Positions 1-8,966 are shown, counted from the stretch's first letter. The stretch: DNA of 64,000 nt from Antarcticimicrobium sediminis (GCF_004348975.1 NZ_SMFP01000010.1:1-64000); one strand, 5' to 3'. Notes: a model not told the origin generated them from the sequence alone. Made by a program: numbers and translations.

Positions 1-536
1 GGGCGCTTGAGCAATTTGAAGGCTCCGCGCCCGGCGCGCTTGCCCAGGGCGACGAACCCCGCTACCAAAATCCAACCTGCAGACTCTCGTTATGAACGAG
101 GGACCAGCGGGGGGCAGGTCACGTTGAAACTGCACCTTTCTGCTACCAGGTGAAACTCGTTCGAGCTTGAAAATGTAACAACTCAATCTCTTCATAGGAA
201 AAACTGGCCTGATCGGTACCGTCTACGACTTTTGTCTGCGGCACCCGGCCTACAGAGCCAATTCTGGGATTAATCCTGAGACAGCGCCGTCCTGACCGGT
301 CAAGGGCGGCGTGCCGACGGTCCCTTGCCTTCGCTCTGCTGCCGCTCATTACCGTCGCAGAGAACGACCGCTTCCCGCCTAGGCGACCGGCCGGTCGCGA
401 CCGGCCCATACCGGCCATTCACCGGTCGTGCCGACGCCGCAGCGCAGCTTCACGAGACCGGCCATTCGTGCATCTTGCAGCATCCGAGCAGGGGCGAAGG
501 TCAGGAAGGCGGACAAAGTTACCTCCTAATTACCAA
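1..536. other. Gene-free left edge
   Basis: I see no convincing gene here. Short open frames have no recognisable domain and no good ribosome binding site. Around 380-470 there are several near-copies of a CCGGCC/ACCGGTC pattern, which looks like degenerate intergenic sequence. The window start may cut off a gene further left. Confidence 0.5.
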
Positions 537-1010
537 TCAGATGTCGATACTCTCAGGTCTAATGGTGTCGCCAACGCTAATTTTTCCTCCTTGAATAATT
601 GAGCAGTTCAAACCCGAGCGATGCAAAAGAATATCGTTAACTGACTTCCGTGTAACCAAATCTAAATATCGACATGGCGTGTTCAGACGACCACCTTCCA
701 ACAAGACGTGGCCAACCCAAAACCTCTTACCCACAAGGTGGTTAAGCGGTACATTCTCTGTGGTAAGGTTCCTGCGGTGCTCTTCTGGAGCAAGGTCTAT
801 GCCGTGATCGCGTTTTAACGCTGTAAGCGTTTCTATTTCGATCAAAGTCACCTCTCGAATGTCAGGGAAAGGAGAGTATTTTCCTGTACCAAGAGCATAG
901 CGATCCCCTTCGATACCTAAGCCCTGAAGTAGTTGCGCAGATTGTTGGGCGATCATGGGCTCCCGCATGGCGCGTGTTGTATGAATATATAAAAGTCTGC
1001 CTTGCCACAT
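537..1010 (-). CDS. MOSC domain-containing protein
   Basis: A 157-residue single-domain protein of the MOSC (molybdenum cofactor sulfurase C-terminal) superfamily. MOSC domains bind or transfer sulfur to molybdopterin or act with molybdoenzymes that detoxify N-hydroxylated compounds. The family pattern is visible: GIEGDRYA near residue 33, the RRNLTTENVPL block near 79, LVGKRFWVG near 92, and the conserved cysteine in TPCRYLD (Cys113). It lacks the N-terminal beta-barrel of YcbX-type proteins, so it is a stand-alone MOSC like YiiM relatives. The ATG has a GAGG sequence about 10 bases upstream. It sits alone between two gene-free stretches, so its partner enzyme is not evident. Family assignment is firm; substrate unknown. 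Confidence 0.85.
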   Translation of the reverse strand: MWQGRLLYIHTTRAMREPMIAQQSAQLLQGLGIEGDRYALGTGKYSPFPDIREVTLIEIETLTALKRDHGIDLAPEEHRRNLTTENVPLNHLVGKRFWVGHVLLEGGRLNTPCRYLDLVTRKSVNDILLHRSGLNCSIIQGGKISVGDTIRPESIDI

Positions 1011-1383
1011 TTGAAAGCCTCAACATTATTTATTTTCGATCCCGGAACGGTCAGGATGTCCTGTCTTTCTGTCTCCGGAGTTCCGGCCCCCATGTGTGAG
1101 AACTCCTATGCACAGCGCGACGTGCTCGATATGGTCGCGTGAAATAAAGCTATAGGTCTCCGACAGACCCGGGGCGATTCAAGATGCTGTGCGGATTGCA
1201 CCGACCAGTGGGCTGACGCGTATCGCCGGATTCCGCATCAGTCAAATCGCTTGGAAAGCGCTTTGTCGTGCGCCTATGCTGCGCACGGGCGAGTTTGGTC
1301 CAGGGCATCGTGATCTCCGATTTTTTGCAACCAAACAGAATCACAACCTGCTGAATTCATTCAACCCTTTTCTTATCAGACAC
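1011..1383. other. Intergenic stretch, no gene seen
   Basis: Lies upstream of the MOSC gene and downstream of the TRAP permease gene. Short frames here resemble no family I recognise. No strong terminator with a T-run is visible after the TRAP operon. It probably holds the promoter of the MOSC gene near 1020-1080. Confidence 0.4.
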
Positions 1384-2670
1384 TCAGGCTCCGAATAGCG
1401 CCAACGTCAGCGCGGGGAAAACCGCGATCAACCCGACCACAACAATGGTAAGCGCGACAAAGGGTGTGATGTCGCGCACAATCTTCGTCATCGGAAGGCC
1501 CGAAATCGCCGCCGAAATATAGAGCCCCAACCCCACCGGTGGGGTCAACAGCCCGATGGCGAAGGTCATGCAGACGACGACGCCGAAATGGATCGGGCTC
1601 ACGCCGTAGACCCCGGTCGCCACCGGCAGCAGGATCGGCACCAGGATGATCATCGCCGCGATCCCGTCGATAAAGGCGCCAACCAGAAGGCAGAAGGCGA
1701 AGACCAGCAGCATGAACAGGGTAGGGTCCGTGGTCATCATCTGCAGAGCGCCGGCGATGGCCTGCGGGACGTGGTAATAAGTCAGAACCCAACCGAAGAC
1801 TTTCGCCGCCGCGATCAGGATCAGCACCAGGGCTGAGCCCTGCGCCGTGCGGCTCAGCATCTCCGGGAAGTCCCGCCATTTCAGGTCCCCGAAGACGAGG
1901 CCTCCGACGACGACGGCAATCGCCACGGCCAGCACGGCGGATTCGGTGGGCGTAACGATGCCAAAGGTGATGCCCAGCACGATCACCGCCGGAATGCTCA
2001 GTGCAGCCGAGGCTTCGAGCAGCACGCGCAGGGCCGAAACCTCGGGCCGCGCCGCCGCCGCCGCCTGCAGGGCTTCGATGTCGATGTCTCGCCGGGGCTG
2101 GCGGATCGTGATCAGCAGCGCGAGCCCCACGAAAAGCAGGATGCCGGGCAGGATGCCCGCAAGGAACATGTCCGCGACTGAGACCTGCGCGATCACGCCA
2201 TATAGGATGAAGGGCATGGAGGGGGGGATGATCGGCCCCAGGATCCCCGCCGCGGCCGTCAGCGCCGCCGAGAAACCCTTGGGATAGCCGTCGCGCTCCA
2301 TCTCGCCGACCATGGTCTTGGTCATGATCGCGATCTGCGCCGTGGCCGAGCCGACGATAGAGGCCAGCATCAGGTTGGCTGTCAGGCAGACATAGGCCAG
2401 TCCGTTGGGAACGCGGCCCAGCAACAGGCGGGCGGCGTCGATCAGCTTGCGGGTGATGCTGCCTGCGTTCATGATTTCACCGAGCAGGATGAAAAGCGGG
2501 ATCGCCAGCAAGTCGAAGACTTCAAGGCCCGAGAACATTACCCCCGGCAGCACCGACAGCACGCGGAAATTGCTTTCGAACAGCATGAAGGCGAAGGTCG
2601 CGCCGATCAGCACGAAGGCGACCGGCATGGCCATGGCGATCAGGATCGCGAAACTCAACCCGGTTTTCAT
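1384..2670 (-). CDS. dctM: TRAP transporter large permease (DctM-type)
   Basis: A 428-residue integral membrane protein, the large permease of a tripartite ATP-independent periplasmic transporter that imports an organic acid with sodium. It shows the DctM layout: about a dozen hydrophobic segments, the AIPLFILLGEIMNAG block near residue 50, GPIIPPSMPFILYG in the middle, and a TPPVGLGLY motif near the C-terminus. Length is normal for the family. I chose the ATG at 2668-2670 because it overlaps the stop of the small permease by one base (TGATG), a typical coupled arrangement; the frame is open further upstream but that part is antisense to dctQ. It is the last gene of the eight-gene operon that begins with the cupin gene. 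Confidence 0.93.
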   Translation of the reverse strand: MKTGLSFAILIAMAMPVAFVLIGATFAFMLFESNFRVLSVLPGVMFSGLEVFDLLAIPLFILLGEIMNAGSITRKLIDAARLLLGRVPNGLAYVCLTANLMLASIVGSATAQIAIMTKTMVGEMERDGYPKGFSAALTAAAGILGPIIPPSMPFILYGVIAQVSVADMFLAGILPGILLFVGLALLITIRQPRRDIDIEALQAAAAARPEVSALRVLLEASAALSIPAVIVLGITFGIVTPTESAVLAVAIAVVVGGLVFGDLKWRDFPEMLSRTAQGSALVLILIAAAKVFGWVLTYYHVPQAIAGALQMMTTDPTLFMLLVFAFCLLVGAFIDGIAAMIILVPILLPVATGVYGVSPIHFGVVVCMTFAIGLLTPPVGLGLYISAAISGLPMTKIVRDITPFVALTIVVVGLIAVFPALTLALFGA

Positions 2671-3215
2671 CAGGACACTCCAGTGGTGGGCGCGGTGGGT
2701 TCTGCTTCGCCGCGAACCAACCTCAGGGTTCCCAGCAAGGCGTGGACCAGCGTGTGAAAGGTCACGAGGGCGAAGAAGATCGCCATGATCGCGTAGAAGG
2801 GCCGCTTGGGCAGGCCCAGCGTCAGGGCAAGGTCGAAGGCGGTGCCGGGCGCGTTCAGCCAGGCGATGGTCGCGTCGAGCAGCGCGATGCACATCGCCGC
2901 CATCAGCAGGTTCACGACAACCTTCAAACCCTGTCGCAGCCGGGCGGGCAGTTTGTCGGTCAGGATCGTCAGCGCCACCATATCGCCCCGCGCGATCGAT
3001 GCGGCGGCGGCCAGGTAGGTCATCCAGATCAGCATGTAGATCGCGGTTTCCTCGGCATAGAACAGCGGCGCGGAAAGGACGTATCGAAGCGTGACATTCA
3101 CCAGAAGAAGCAGCGCGAAGCTTGCCACCAGTATCTGGCATACCAGAAGCTCAAGCCAGGCCAGCGCGCGGTTCACGCGGTCCACCTGCCGTCCGATTTG
3201 CGCGATCATTACCAA
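2670..3215 (-). CDS. dctQ: TRAP transporter small permease (DctQ-type)
   Basis: A 181-residue membrane protein with four hydrophobic segments (about residues 20-42, 55-75, 95-118 and 140-163), as in DctQ subunits, which scaffold the large permease. It carries the loosely conserved RYVLSAPLFYAEE region typical of the family. It lies between the binding protein and DctM genes and overlaps the latter by one base. Substrate cannot be read from this subunit. The operon context suggests an aromatic acid or a related carboxylate; that part is inference. Confidence 0.9.
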   Translation of the reverse strand: MVMIAQIGRQVDRVNRALAWLELLVCQILVASFALLLLVNVTLRYVLSAPLFYAEETAIYMLIWMTYLAAAASIARGDMVALTILTDKLPARLRQGLKVVVNLLMAAMCIALLDATIAWLNAPGTAFDLALTLGLPKRPFYAIMAIFFALVTFHTLVHALLGTLRLVRGEAEPTAPTTGVS

Positions 3216-3280
3216 GGCTCATCTCCCTTCACTGGCATCGGGTGGGCGGCGCGACTCAGCGCACCGCCCTGGTTCTTGGC

Positions 3281-4261
3281 TTAGCGCCCGGTCTGCTCGC
3301 GCAGCGCCTGCAGAAGCGGCAACTCGCCGAACTGGGCCTCGTAGGCTTCATTGGCTGGCGCGAAGATCTCGCGGGCATTGTCGAGCCGGGTGATGGCGAT
3401 TTCGCCTTCGAGCCGCGCAAGGTTCGCGGCCTCGGCCTCGACCTGAAGCGCATTGCCCCAAGCGAAGGATTCCTCGAAGACCTTGCTCAAGGCGGCCTGC
3501 TGCTCGGATGTCAGCGCGTTCCACGTGTTGTCCGACATGACCACGACACCCGGAAAGGCGATGTGATTGGTCAGGATCAGGTGTTCGGCCGCTTGTTGCA
3601 TCGAGAAGCCGACGAGCGCGTCAAGATCGATATCCACCCCATCAAGCAAGCCCGAGCTGAGCGCCTGATAGACGTCGCCCAAGGCAACGGGGGTCGGCAC
3701 TGCGCCCGCCGCGCGCCACCAGGTCAGGGCGGCAGGGAAGGGCAGAATGCGGACCTTCTGGCTGGCAAGGTCGGACAAAGCGGTCACGTCGCGGTCGGAC
3801 ATCAGGATGTGGCGCATCCCCGCGAAGATATAGCCCATGCCGCGCATGCCTTGCGGCTCGAGGCTGTCGAGCATCGCCTGCGCGGCCTCGGTATCGGCGG
3901 CCGCGATTGCCTCTGACACATCGGCGAAGGCGAAGGGGTCCTGCCAGGCCGCGAAATCGGGCGCACGCAGGCTCATCGTGCCGGCGGTCATGATGCCCAT
4001 TTCCAGAACCCCGGCGCTGATCTGCTGGAGCATCTCGGCCTCGTTGCCGAGCTGGCCTGCGGGGAAGACCGAAACGGTGATCTCGCCCTCTGTCGCCTCG
4101 GCCACGCCTTCGGCGAAATGGTTGGCGAATTGCGTCCAGACGTGGGACGGTGGCGTCACCATCGCGAACCGCATTTCCTGCGACTGGGCAAGGGCAGGGG
4201 CCGCGCCGAGGGCCAGCAGACCCGCCGCCGCGGCGGCCTTGATATGCCTCAAGATTGTCAT
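3281..4261 (-). CDS. dctP: TRAP substrate-binding protein (DctP-type)
   Basis: A periplasmic solute-binding protein of 326 residues with a clear signal peptide (hydrophobic run about residues 9-18, predicted cleavage after APALAQ). The family features are present: an early periplasmic strand (EMRFAMVTPPSHVW), the GQLGNEAEMLQQISAGVLEMG block, and the KVRILPFP region where DctP proteins usually carry an arginine that binds a carboxylate. The start was set at 4261 because AAGGA lies just upstream and the signal peptide begins there; the longer frame adds an unlikely basic leader. It precedes dctQ and dctM by 65 bases and follows the flavin reductase gene. Confidence 0.92.
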   Translation of the reverse strand: MTILRHIKAAAAAGLLALGAAPALAQSQEMRFAMVTPPSHVWTQFANHFAEGVAEATEGEITVSVFPAGQLGNEAEMLQQISAGVLEMGIMTAGTMSLRAPDFAAWQDPFAFADVSEAIAAADTEAAQAMLDSLEPQGMRGMGYIFAGMRHILMSDRDVTALSDLASQKVRILPFPAALTWWRAAGAVPTPVALGDVYQALSSGLLDGVDIDLDALVGFSMQQAAEHLILTNHIAFPGVVVMSDNTWNALTSEQQAALSKVFEESFAWGNALQVEAEAANLARLEGEIAITRLDNAREIFAPANEAYEAQFGELPLLQALREQTGR

Positions 4262-4286
4262 GTCGTTTTTCCTTCTCTGTTGGGTG

Positions 4287-4913
4287 TCAGTCTTTCGGAT
4301 TCGCGTAGACCGGGCGCTCCAGCTCGAACATGTCGGGGGCGTGGGCATACCAGCCCGCGCCATGCATCCGCGCGATCAGGTTCAGCGCGGGCGCATCGAC
4401 ATGACCCCGCTCGGGGTTCAGAAGATAGGCATCGGCGATGTGAATCGCCTTGACCTCGCCGATCAGCAGACGCTGCGCGGGGCCGGTTTCCACCACCTGT
4501 TGCAACACGCATTCGATCGACACAGGCGCGCGCGCGATCCGGGGGGCGGAGACATGCACGCCAGGCAGGGTTTCGAGTTTCGCAACGTCGATCTCGCTCA
4601 CCTCGGGTGGTGCGTTGATGCAGGTCACGTTCATCGCCTCGGCCAGCTCCCGGCTCACCAGGTTCACCACGAAGTCCCGCGCCGAAAGGATGTTGCGCGC
4701 GGTGTCCTTCAGGCTGCCGTCGGGCCGGTCCATGATTCCAAGCGCGACGACCGGGGGCGCATCGCCCATCACGTTGAAAAAGCTGTAGGGTGCGGCATTG
4801 ATGATGCCCTCGGGCGAGACGCTGGTGACCCAGCCGATGGGGCGCGGCGTCACAGTCGCGGTCAGCAGCTTGTATCCCAGCGCTCGGGTTTCGGGCGTCA
4901 GATCATAGCGCAT
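4287..4913 (-). CDS. Flavin reductase / FMN-binding split-barrel protein
   Basis: A 208-residue protein of the DIM6/NTAB flavin reductase-like family, which binds FMN and often supplies reduced flavin to two-component monooxygenases. Diagnostic stretches are ATVTPRPIGWVT (residues 19-30), NAAPYSFFNVMG (about 39-50) and the LKDTARNI...FVVNLVSRELAEAMN region. The start overlaps the end of the nitrilase gene by 11 bases. A homologue with the same blocks sits at 39414-40043, also next to a FAH gene. No large monooxygenase component is in this operon, so the partner is either elsewhere or the protein has another flavin-dependent role. Confidence 0.85.
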   Translation of the reverse strand: MRYDLTPETRALGYKLLTATVTPRPIGWVTSVSPEGIINAAPYSFFNVMGDAPPVVALGIMDRPDGSLKDTARNILSARDFVVNLVSRELAEAMNVTCINAPPEVSEIDVAKLETLPGVHVSAPRIARAPVSIECVLQQVVETGPAQRLLIGEVKAIHIADAYLLNPERGHVDAPALNLIARMHGAGWYAHAPDMFELERPVYANPKD

Positions 4914-5871
4914 CGTCGCGCTCCCCCCAGGACGTCGCCGTCACTGCTTTCTGCGCAGCGGTATTCACGCGCAAGGCGAAGACATCGGGGCGGGCATAAT
5001 GACCGGTCACATCGAAATCGAATTTACCCCGGGCCACCTGGACTGGGTCGACCTGGGCGTAGAGAATGGTTTCGCCGTCGAAATCCGGGCCCGCCACCAC
5101 CTCGCCCAAGGGCGACACGATGGCCGATCCGCCGCGCATCATCACCGTGTCAGGCGCGTCGTCGAGCGCGCTTTCATGCGCCTCGCCATAGGCCGCACGG
5201 GTGATATGCTGGCAGGCAGTCAGCACGTAGCAGCGCCCTTCGAGCGCGATGTGCCGCATTGTGGGCAGCCACGTGTCACGGTCATCCGCCGTAGGCGCGC
5301 AGTAAAGCGTGACGCCCTGGTCGTACATGTGCATCCGCAGCGCGGGCATGTAGTTTTCCCAGCAGATCACCGCGCCCACGACGCCCAGATCGGTCGTCAC
5401 GGCCTCAAGCGTCGAGCCGTCGCCGAAGCCCCAGATCAGCCTTTCGCCCGCAGTCGGCATGAGCTTGCGATGCTTGCCGACAATCCCCTTCGCCCCATCA
5501 ATGTAGAGCACCGTGCAGTACAGCGTCGCGCCGCCACGTTCGATGATGCCCACTACCGCGACCACCCCCGTCTCGGCGCAGGCCTCAAGCAGCGGGTCGA
5601 GCGCGTCGCCCGTCAGATCCACCGAGGCCGCGTAGTACCGCGCGAAGGCATCACGGCCCTCGGGCTTGCGCATGCCGATCGGCGCGCCAAAGCTGGCACC
5701 CTTGGGATAGCCACCGATCACCGCCTCGGGGAAGAGGATGAGCCGCGCGTCTTCGGCGGCGGCTTTGCGCACCGTCTCGGCCACCTTGCGAATGCTCGCC
5801 CCGGTATCCGTGGGGTCCGAGGCGATCTGCGCCACGGCCACCTTGAAGGGGGCTGGTCCCGTCACGCTCAT
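4903..5871 (-). CDS. Nitrilase-family carbon-nitrogen hydrolase
   Basis: A 322-residue member of the nitrilase superfamily, which hydrolyses nitriles or amides to acids and ammonia. The catalytic triad is visible as Glu49 (LFPEAVIGGYPKG), Lys136 (KHRKLMPT) and Cys170 (CWENYMP). The LFPEA...GGYP start, the GERLIWGFGDGS insert and the CWENYMPALRMHMY sequence match true nitrilases and cyanide hydratase relatives better than simple amidases, so nitrile hydrolysis is plausible. The gene overlaps both neighbours (4 bases with the alpha/beta hydrolase, 11 with the flavin reductase), showing tight translational coupling. In this operon it could release a carboxylate that later enters the ring-cleavage route; that is inference. 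Confidence 0.9.
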   Translation of the reverse strand: MSVTGPAPFKVAVAQIASDPTDTGASIRKVAETVRKAAAEDARLILFPEAVIGGYPKGASFGAPIGMRKPEGRDAFARYYAASVDLTGDALDPLLEACAETGVVAVVGIIERGGATLYCTVLYIDGAKGIVGKHRKLMPTAGERLIWGFGDGSTLEAVTTDLGVVGAVICWENYMPALRMHMYDQGVTLYCAPTADDRDTWLPTMRHIALEGRCYVLTACQHITRAAYGEAHESALDDAPDTVMMRGGSAIVSPLGEVVAGPDFDGETILYAQVDPVQVARGKFDFDVTGHYARPDVFALRVNTAAQKAVTATSWGERDDAL

Positions 5872-6737
5872 GGTGTGATCTCCTTGATCGCTTCGGCCAT
5901 CGCTCGCGTCAACGCCCCGTCGGGGTCGGCGAGCGTGCCGGTGATGTCGAAATGATTGAAAGTAGGCATCTCGATGCGCCGCACCCCATGCCCGCGCGCG
6001 GCGAGCACGGTTTCGAACCGCGCGGTCTGATCCCGGAAGGCGTCGGTCTCCTGACCCCCGACCGATAGCATGATCGGTGCGTCAGACGGAGCCGGCAGCC
6101 CGTGGATCGGCGACAGGTTCCGCGCGTTTTCGGGGTCGAGGTCGAGCCATCCGTTCACCTTGGTGCGCAAGAGCGGCGCGAGGTCGTAGAGCCCGCTCAG
6201 CGCCATCACCGCCCCCAGTCGACCGGCTTCAAGACCGGCGTCTTCGTGCCATCCTGTCGGCAGCGTCATCACCGCCAGATGTCCGCCCGCGGACGAGCCG
6301 CTGACATGGATCCGACGGGTATCGAGGCCATGGGACGCGCCGTTTCGGGCGAGCCAGACGACGGCTTGTCGCACCTGCCGCACGATCTCGGACAAAGGCG
6401 CGTCAGGAGACAGGGAATAATCCATCACCGCCACCGCGACCCCGTGCGCCACCAGCCCCGGCGCGGCAAAGCCGTTATCAGCCTTGTTCCCCGCCCGCCA
6501 GTAACCGCCATGGATCCACAGCATGACCGGTCGGTCCGGCGCCGCCCCGTACAGATCAAGAGTCATGCCCGAGGCGTCGTCGTAAACCAGATCGCGCTCG
6601 ACGGGGATGTCGCGCCGCGCCGCTTCGCTCAACGCGACGAGTGCTGCATATTCCGCCTCGAACGACGCGACCGAGCCGCGCGCGTCATAGGCGCGATCCA
6701 GCGCCGGGTCGAATGTGGGTCCGCTTGCGGAGCTCAT
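5868..6737 (-). CDS. Alpha/beta hydrolase, kynurenine-formamidase-like
   Basis: A 289-residue serine hydrolase. It has the oxyanion-hole motif HGGYW (His76 to Trp80), which is characteristic of arylformamidase/kynurenine formamidase relatives, and the nucleophile elbow GSSAG (Ser149). The C-terminal FNHFDI block carries the probable catalytic histidine. I chose the ATG at 6735-6737, which leaves one base after the FAH stop; a longer frame reaches 6800 but runs into the FAH coding region. The family hydrolyses N-formyl amides, esters or carbamates. Next to a ring-cleavage dioxygenase and a nitrilase, it might act on a ring-opened or formylated intermediate, but the substrate is not known. Confidence 0.87.
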   Translation of the reverse strand: MSSASGPTFDPALDRAYDARGSVASFEAEYAALVALSEAARRDIPVERDLVYDDASGMTLDLYGAAPDRPVMLWIHGGYWRAGNKADNGFAAPGLVAHGVAVAVMDYSLSPDAPLSEIVRQVRQAVVWLARNGASHGLDTRRIHVSGSSAGGHLAVMTLPTGWHEDAGLEAGRLGAVMALSGLYDLAPLLRTKVNGWLDLDPENARNLSPIHGLPAPSDAPIMLSVGGQETDAFRDQTARFETVLAARGHGVRRIEMPTFNHFDITGTLADPDGALTRAMAEAIKEITP

Positions 6738-6738
6738 C

Positions 6739-7665
6739 TCACGACTCCGACGGCGTACTGTCGACGACCGGATGGCGCAGGGTGCCCACCCCCTCGACAC
6801 AGGCCACGATCACGTCGCCCGGCCACATCCATTCCTGCGGATCGCGGCCCGCGCCCACGCCTGCAGGCGTGCCCGTGGCGATGATGTCGCCGGGTTCCAG
6901 CGTGATACCCCGGCTGATGTCCGCGATCAGCTCATCGACCTTGAACAGCATCTTCGCGGTGTTCGAACGCTGCTTTTCCACGCCGTTCACCGTCAGCCAC
7001 AGGTCCAGCGCATGGGGATCGGGGATCTCGTCGGCGGTGACGATGCAAGGGCCAAAGGGCGCGTAGCTGTCCATGCCCTTGGAAAAGATCCACTGCCCGG
7101 CGCGGCGGTTGTCGCGGGCTGAAACGTCGATCATCACTGAATAGCCGAAGACATGCGACAGCGCCTCGGCCCGGCTCACCCGTTTCGCGCGAGTGCCGAT
7201 GATGGCAGTTAGCTCGACCTCCCAGTCCAGCTGCTTGGTCATGCTGCTGTCGTGCAGGATCGGCTCGTTCGGCCCGATGACGCTGGTCGGGGGCTTGGAG
7301 AACACAACCGGCTCTCGCGGCAGGTCGGGGTTGGTGTCGAGCGTCTTTGCACTCTCGGCCACGTGCTCGGTATAGTTCAGCCCGATACCGAAGATGTTCT
7401 TGCGCGGCCGCGGGATCGGTGCCAGCAGCGTGACATTGGCCAGTGCCGTCGCGGTGCCGGCGGGTAGCGCCTCGCCCACGCTTGTCATCAGCGCGCGGAG
7501 CGCGTTCAAGCCCGCCTGACCGGCGTCGATCAGGCCCAGCATCGTGTCGGGCAGGCTTTGCCCCTGCGAGGCCGCCAACGCCGCCACGTCGATAACCTGA
7601 TCCCCTTGGCACAGCCCCAGCCGCGCTGCGGCTTCGACGCCGTTACGATATGTTACGAGTTTCAT
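6739..7665 (-). CDS. Fumarylacetoacetate hydrolase family protein
   Basis: A 308-residue FAH-family enzyme. The core fold begins near NIFGIGLNYTEHV (residue 90), and the metal ligands are Glu149, Glu151 (DWEVEL) and Asp180 (MIDVSARDN). The C-terminal GDIIATGTPAGVG motif is intact. FAH enzymes cleave C-C bonds of acylpyruvates, for example fumarylpyruvate or maleylpyruvate. The start overlaps the stop of the cupin gene by 4 bases, so the product of gentisate-type ring cleavage is its natural substrate. No maleylpyruvate isomerase is present in the window, so it may hydrolyse maleylpyruvate directly. A paralogue lacking the first residues lies at 40054-40941. Confidence 0.9.
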   Translation of the reverse strand: MKLVTYRNGVEAAARLGLCQGDQVIDVAALAASQGQSLPDTMLGLIDAGQAGLNALRALMTSVGEALPAGTATALANVTLLAPIPRPRKNIFGIGLNYTEHVAESAKTLDTNPDLPREPVVFSKPPTSVIGPNEPILHDSSMTKQLDWEVELTAIIGTRAKRVSRAEALSHVFGYSVMIDVSARDNRRAGQWIFSKGMDSYAPFGPCIVTADEIPDPHALDLWLTVNGVEKQRSNTAKMLFKVDELIADISRGITLEPGDIIATGTPAGVGAGRDPQEWMWPGDVIVACVEGVGTLRHPVVDSTPSES

Positions 7666-8810
7666 TTGTCTTTCCTTGAAGTAAGTGCGTCAGAGGACGG
7701 CTGATGGCCGCCATTCTCGCCAAAAGCCTGTTCGCGATAGATGCCCAGTGAGCGCATCACCGGCAGATCATTGAGGCAGAACAGGCAGGCGTCTTCCCTG
7801 TCCGAGGCGTTGGCGTGTTCGTGCCAGGCCCAGGAGGGAACGCAGAAGATGTCGTGTTCTTTCCAGTCGAACCGCTGCCCGTTAATGATCGAATGACCTG
7901 ATCCCTTGGTCACGTGGTACAAGTAGCTACCAGTGTGACGGTGCGCCTTGGTGTGTTCACCGGGGCGAAGCATTTGCATGGACGCGCCCAATGTCTTGGT
8001 TACGCTGCCACCGTCTACGGGGTTCACGTACTCCATCATCACGCCATCAAAGGGCGATCCATCAGTCGTGCTGGCATAGCGTGAAAGCGCTTCGTACGTC
8101 GGCGCCCATTCGTACTTGTACATCGGCGAATAAGGTTTCTGCCACTCGTCGCCAGAAGGAAGAAGACCGGGATTGCCCCAGGTCTTGGTCATGTCATCGA
8201 CCTCGTAGCCGACGGCTTGCTGAAGTTCTGGATGAACCTCGTAGAAGTTCGCCTCAAGCGCGTTCATCAGTGGAATGTCCAGGCCGTCCTGCCAGATACA
8301 GGGGGTGCCATCCGCAGCAACGCCATGCTCATGCCAAGTGCCATTCGGAGTCAGCACGAAGTCATTCGCGCCCAAGTTCATCTTGTGGCCATCCACGACG
8401 GTATAGGCGCCGCTGCCTTCGATGATGAAACGGACCGCTGTCGCCGAATGCCGGTGGGCTGAGGCCGTCTCTCCCGGGTTCATGACCTGCAGCCCGGAAT
8501 AAAGCCAGCCGACCGCTGCTGCGACATCAGTCCGACCGGGGTTGTTGAAATACACCACGCGCCTACCGGCCTTTTCGGGCGTCACCAAGTCGACGGAACG
8601 TAGGACATGCTCCCGAAGGCCAGCGTAGCGCCATATGACCGGTATCGAAGTCGATTTTGGTTCCCAAGGTTCAATCTTGTTGGCGACGGTCCAGAGGGCG
8701 CCTGCGTCCATGGCATCCAGTTCGTTGTAGTAAGCCAACAGCTCTGGCGTGTCCTCTACGTTGGCCCGCCCGGCCACGTCTTCGCGGTGGTTCTCTGGTT
8801 TCTTGCTCAT
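7662..8810 (-). CDS. Gentisate 1,2-dioxygenase-like double cupin
   Basis: A 382-residue bicupin dioxygenase of the gentisate/salicylate/1-hydroxy-2-naphthoate dioxygenase group, which opens hydroxylated aromatic acids with Fe(II) and oxygen. The N-terminal cupin carries the probable iron ligands His119 and His121 (SAHRHS) and His160 (TWHEHG). The C-terminal cupin has the matching KAHRHTGSYLYH and SWAWHEHAN motifs, so both domains keep histidines. I chose the ATG at 8808-8810 because GAGGGCG lies 7 bases upstream; the longer frame runs into the promoter. It is the first gene of the operon and transcribed away from the GntR gene at 8967. The precise ring substrate is unproven. Confidence 0.88.
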   Translation of the reverse strand: MSKKPENHREDVAGRANVEDTPELLAYYNELDAMDAGALWTVANKIEPWEPKSTSIPVIWRYAGLREHVLRSVDLVTPEKAGRRVVYFNNPGRTDVAAAVGWLYSGLQVMNPGETASAHRHSATAVRFIIEGSGAYTVVDGHKMNLGANDFVLTPNGTWHEHGVAADGTPCIWQDGLDIPLMNALEANFYEVHPELQQAVGYEVDDMTKTWGNPGLLPSGDEWQKPYSPMYKYEWAPTYEALSRYASTTDGSPFDGVMMEYVNPVDGGSVTKTLGASMQMLRPGEHTKAHRHTGSYLYHVTKGSGHSIINGQRFDWKEHDIFCVPSWAWHEHANASDREDACLFCLNDLPVMRSLGIYREQAFGENGGHQPSSDALTSRKDK

Positions 8811-8857
8811 GCGATCGCCCTCGAATCGTTGCGGTGGTCTCAAGCTAAGCGCATGCG

Positions 8858-8905
8858 TTTTCGGAAGGCAATCAAATTTTCGAAAATATATTCCCATTCC
8901 GAAAA
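8858..8905. promoter_or_regulatory. Nested palindromes between divergent cupin and GntR genes
   Basis: A perfect 12-base palindrome, ATTTTCGAAAAT (8876-8887), sits inside a perfect inverted repeat, TTTTCGGAA (8858-8866) and TTCCGAAAA (8897-8905). The region is AT-rich compared with its surroundings and lies between the divergent starts. It is the obvious candidate operator for the neighbouring GntR regulator and would overlap the operon promoter. Confidence 0.55.
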
Positions 8906-8966
8906 ACGTGTTGTGGCAGGGCATGCCAGAGCGTAAAAAGGGGGCGAAAAAAGGTGGAGTTTTCGC

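Noticed and set aside
1189-1398. A 69-codon plus-strand frame left of the TRAP operon
   Set aside because: No motif, no ribosome binding site, and it overlaps the end of dctM.
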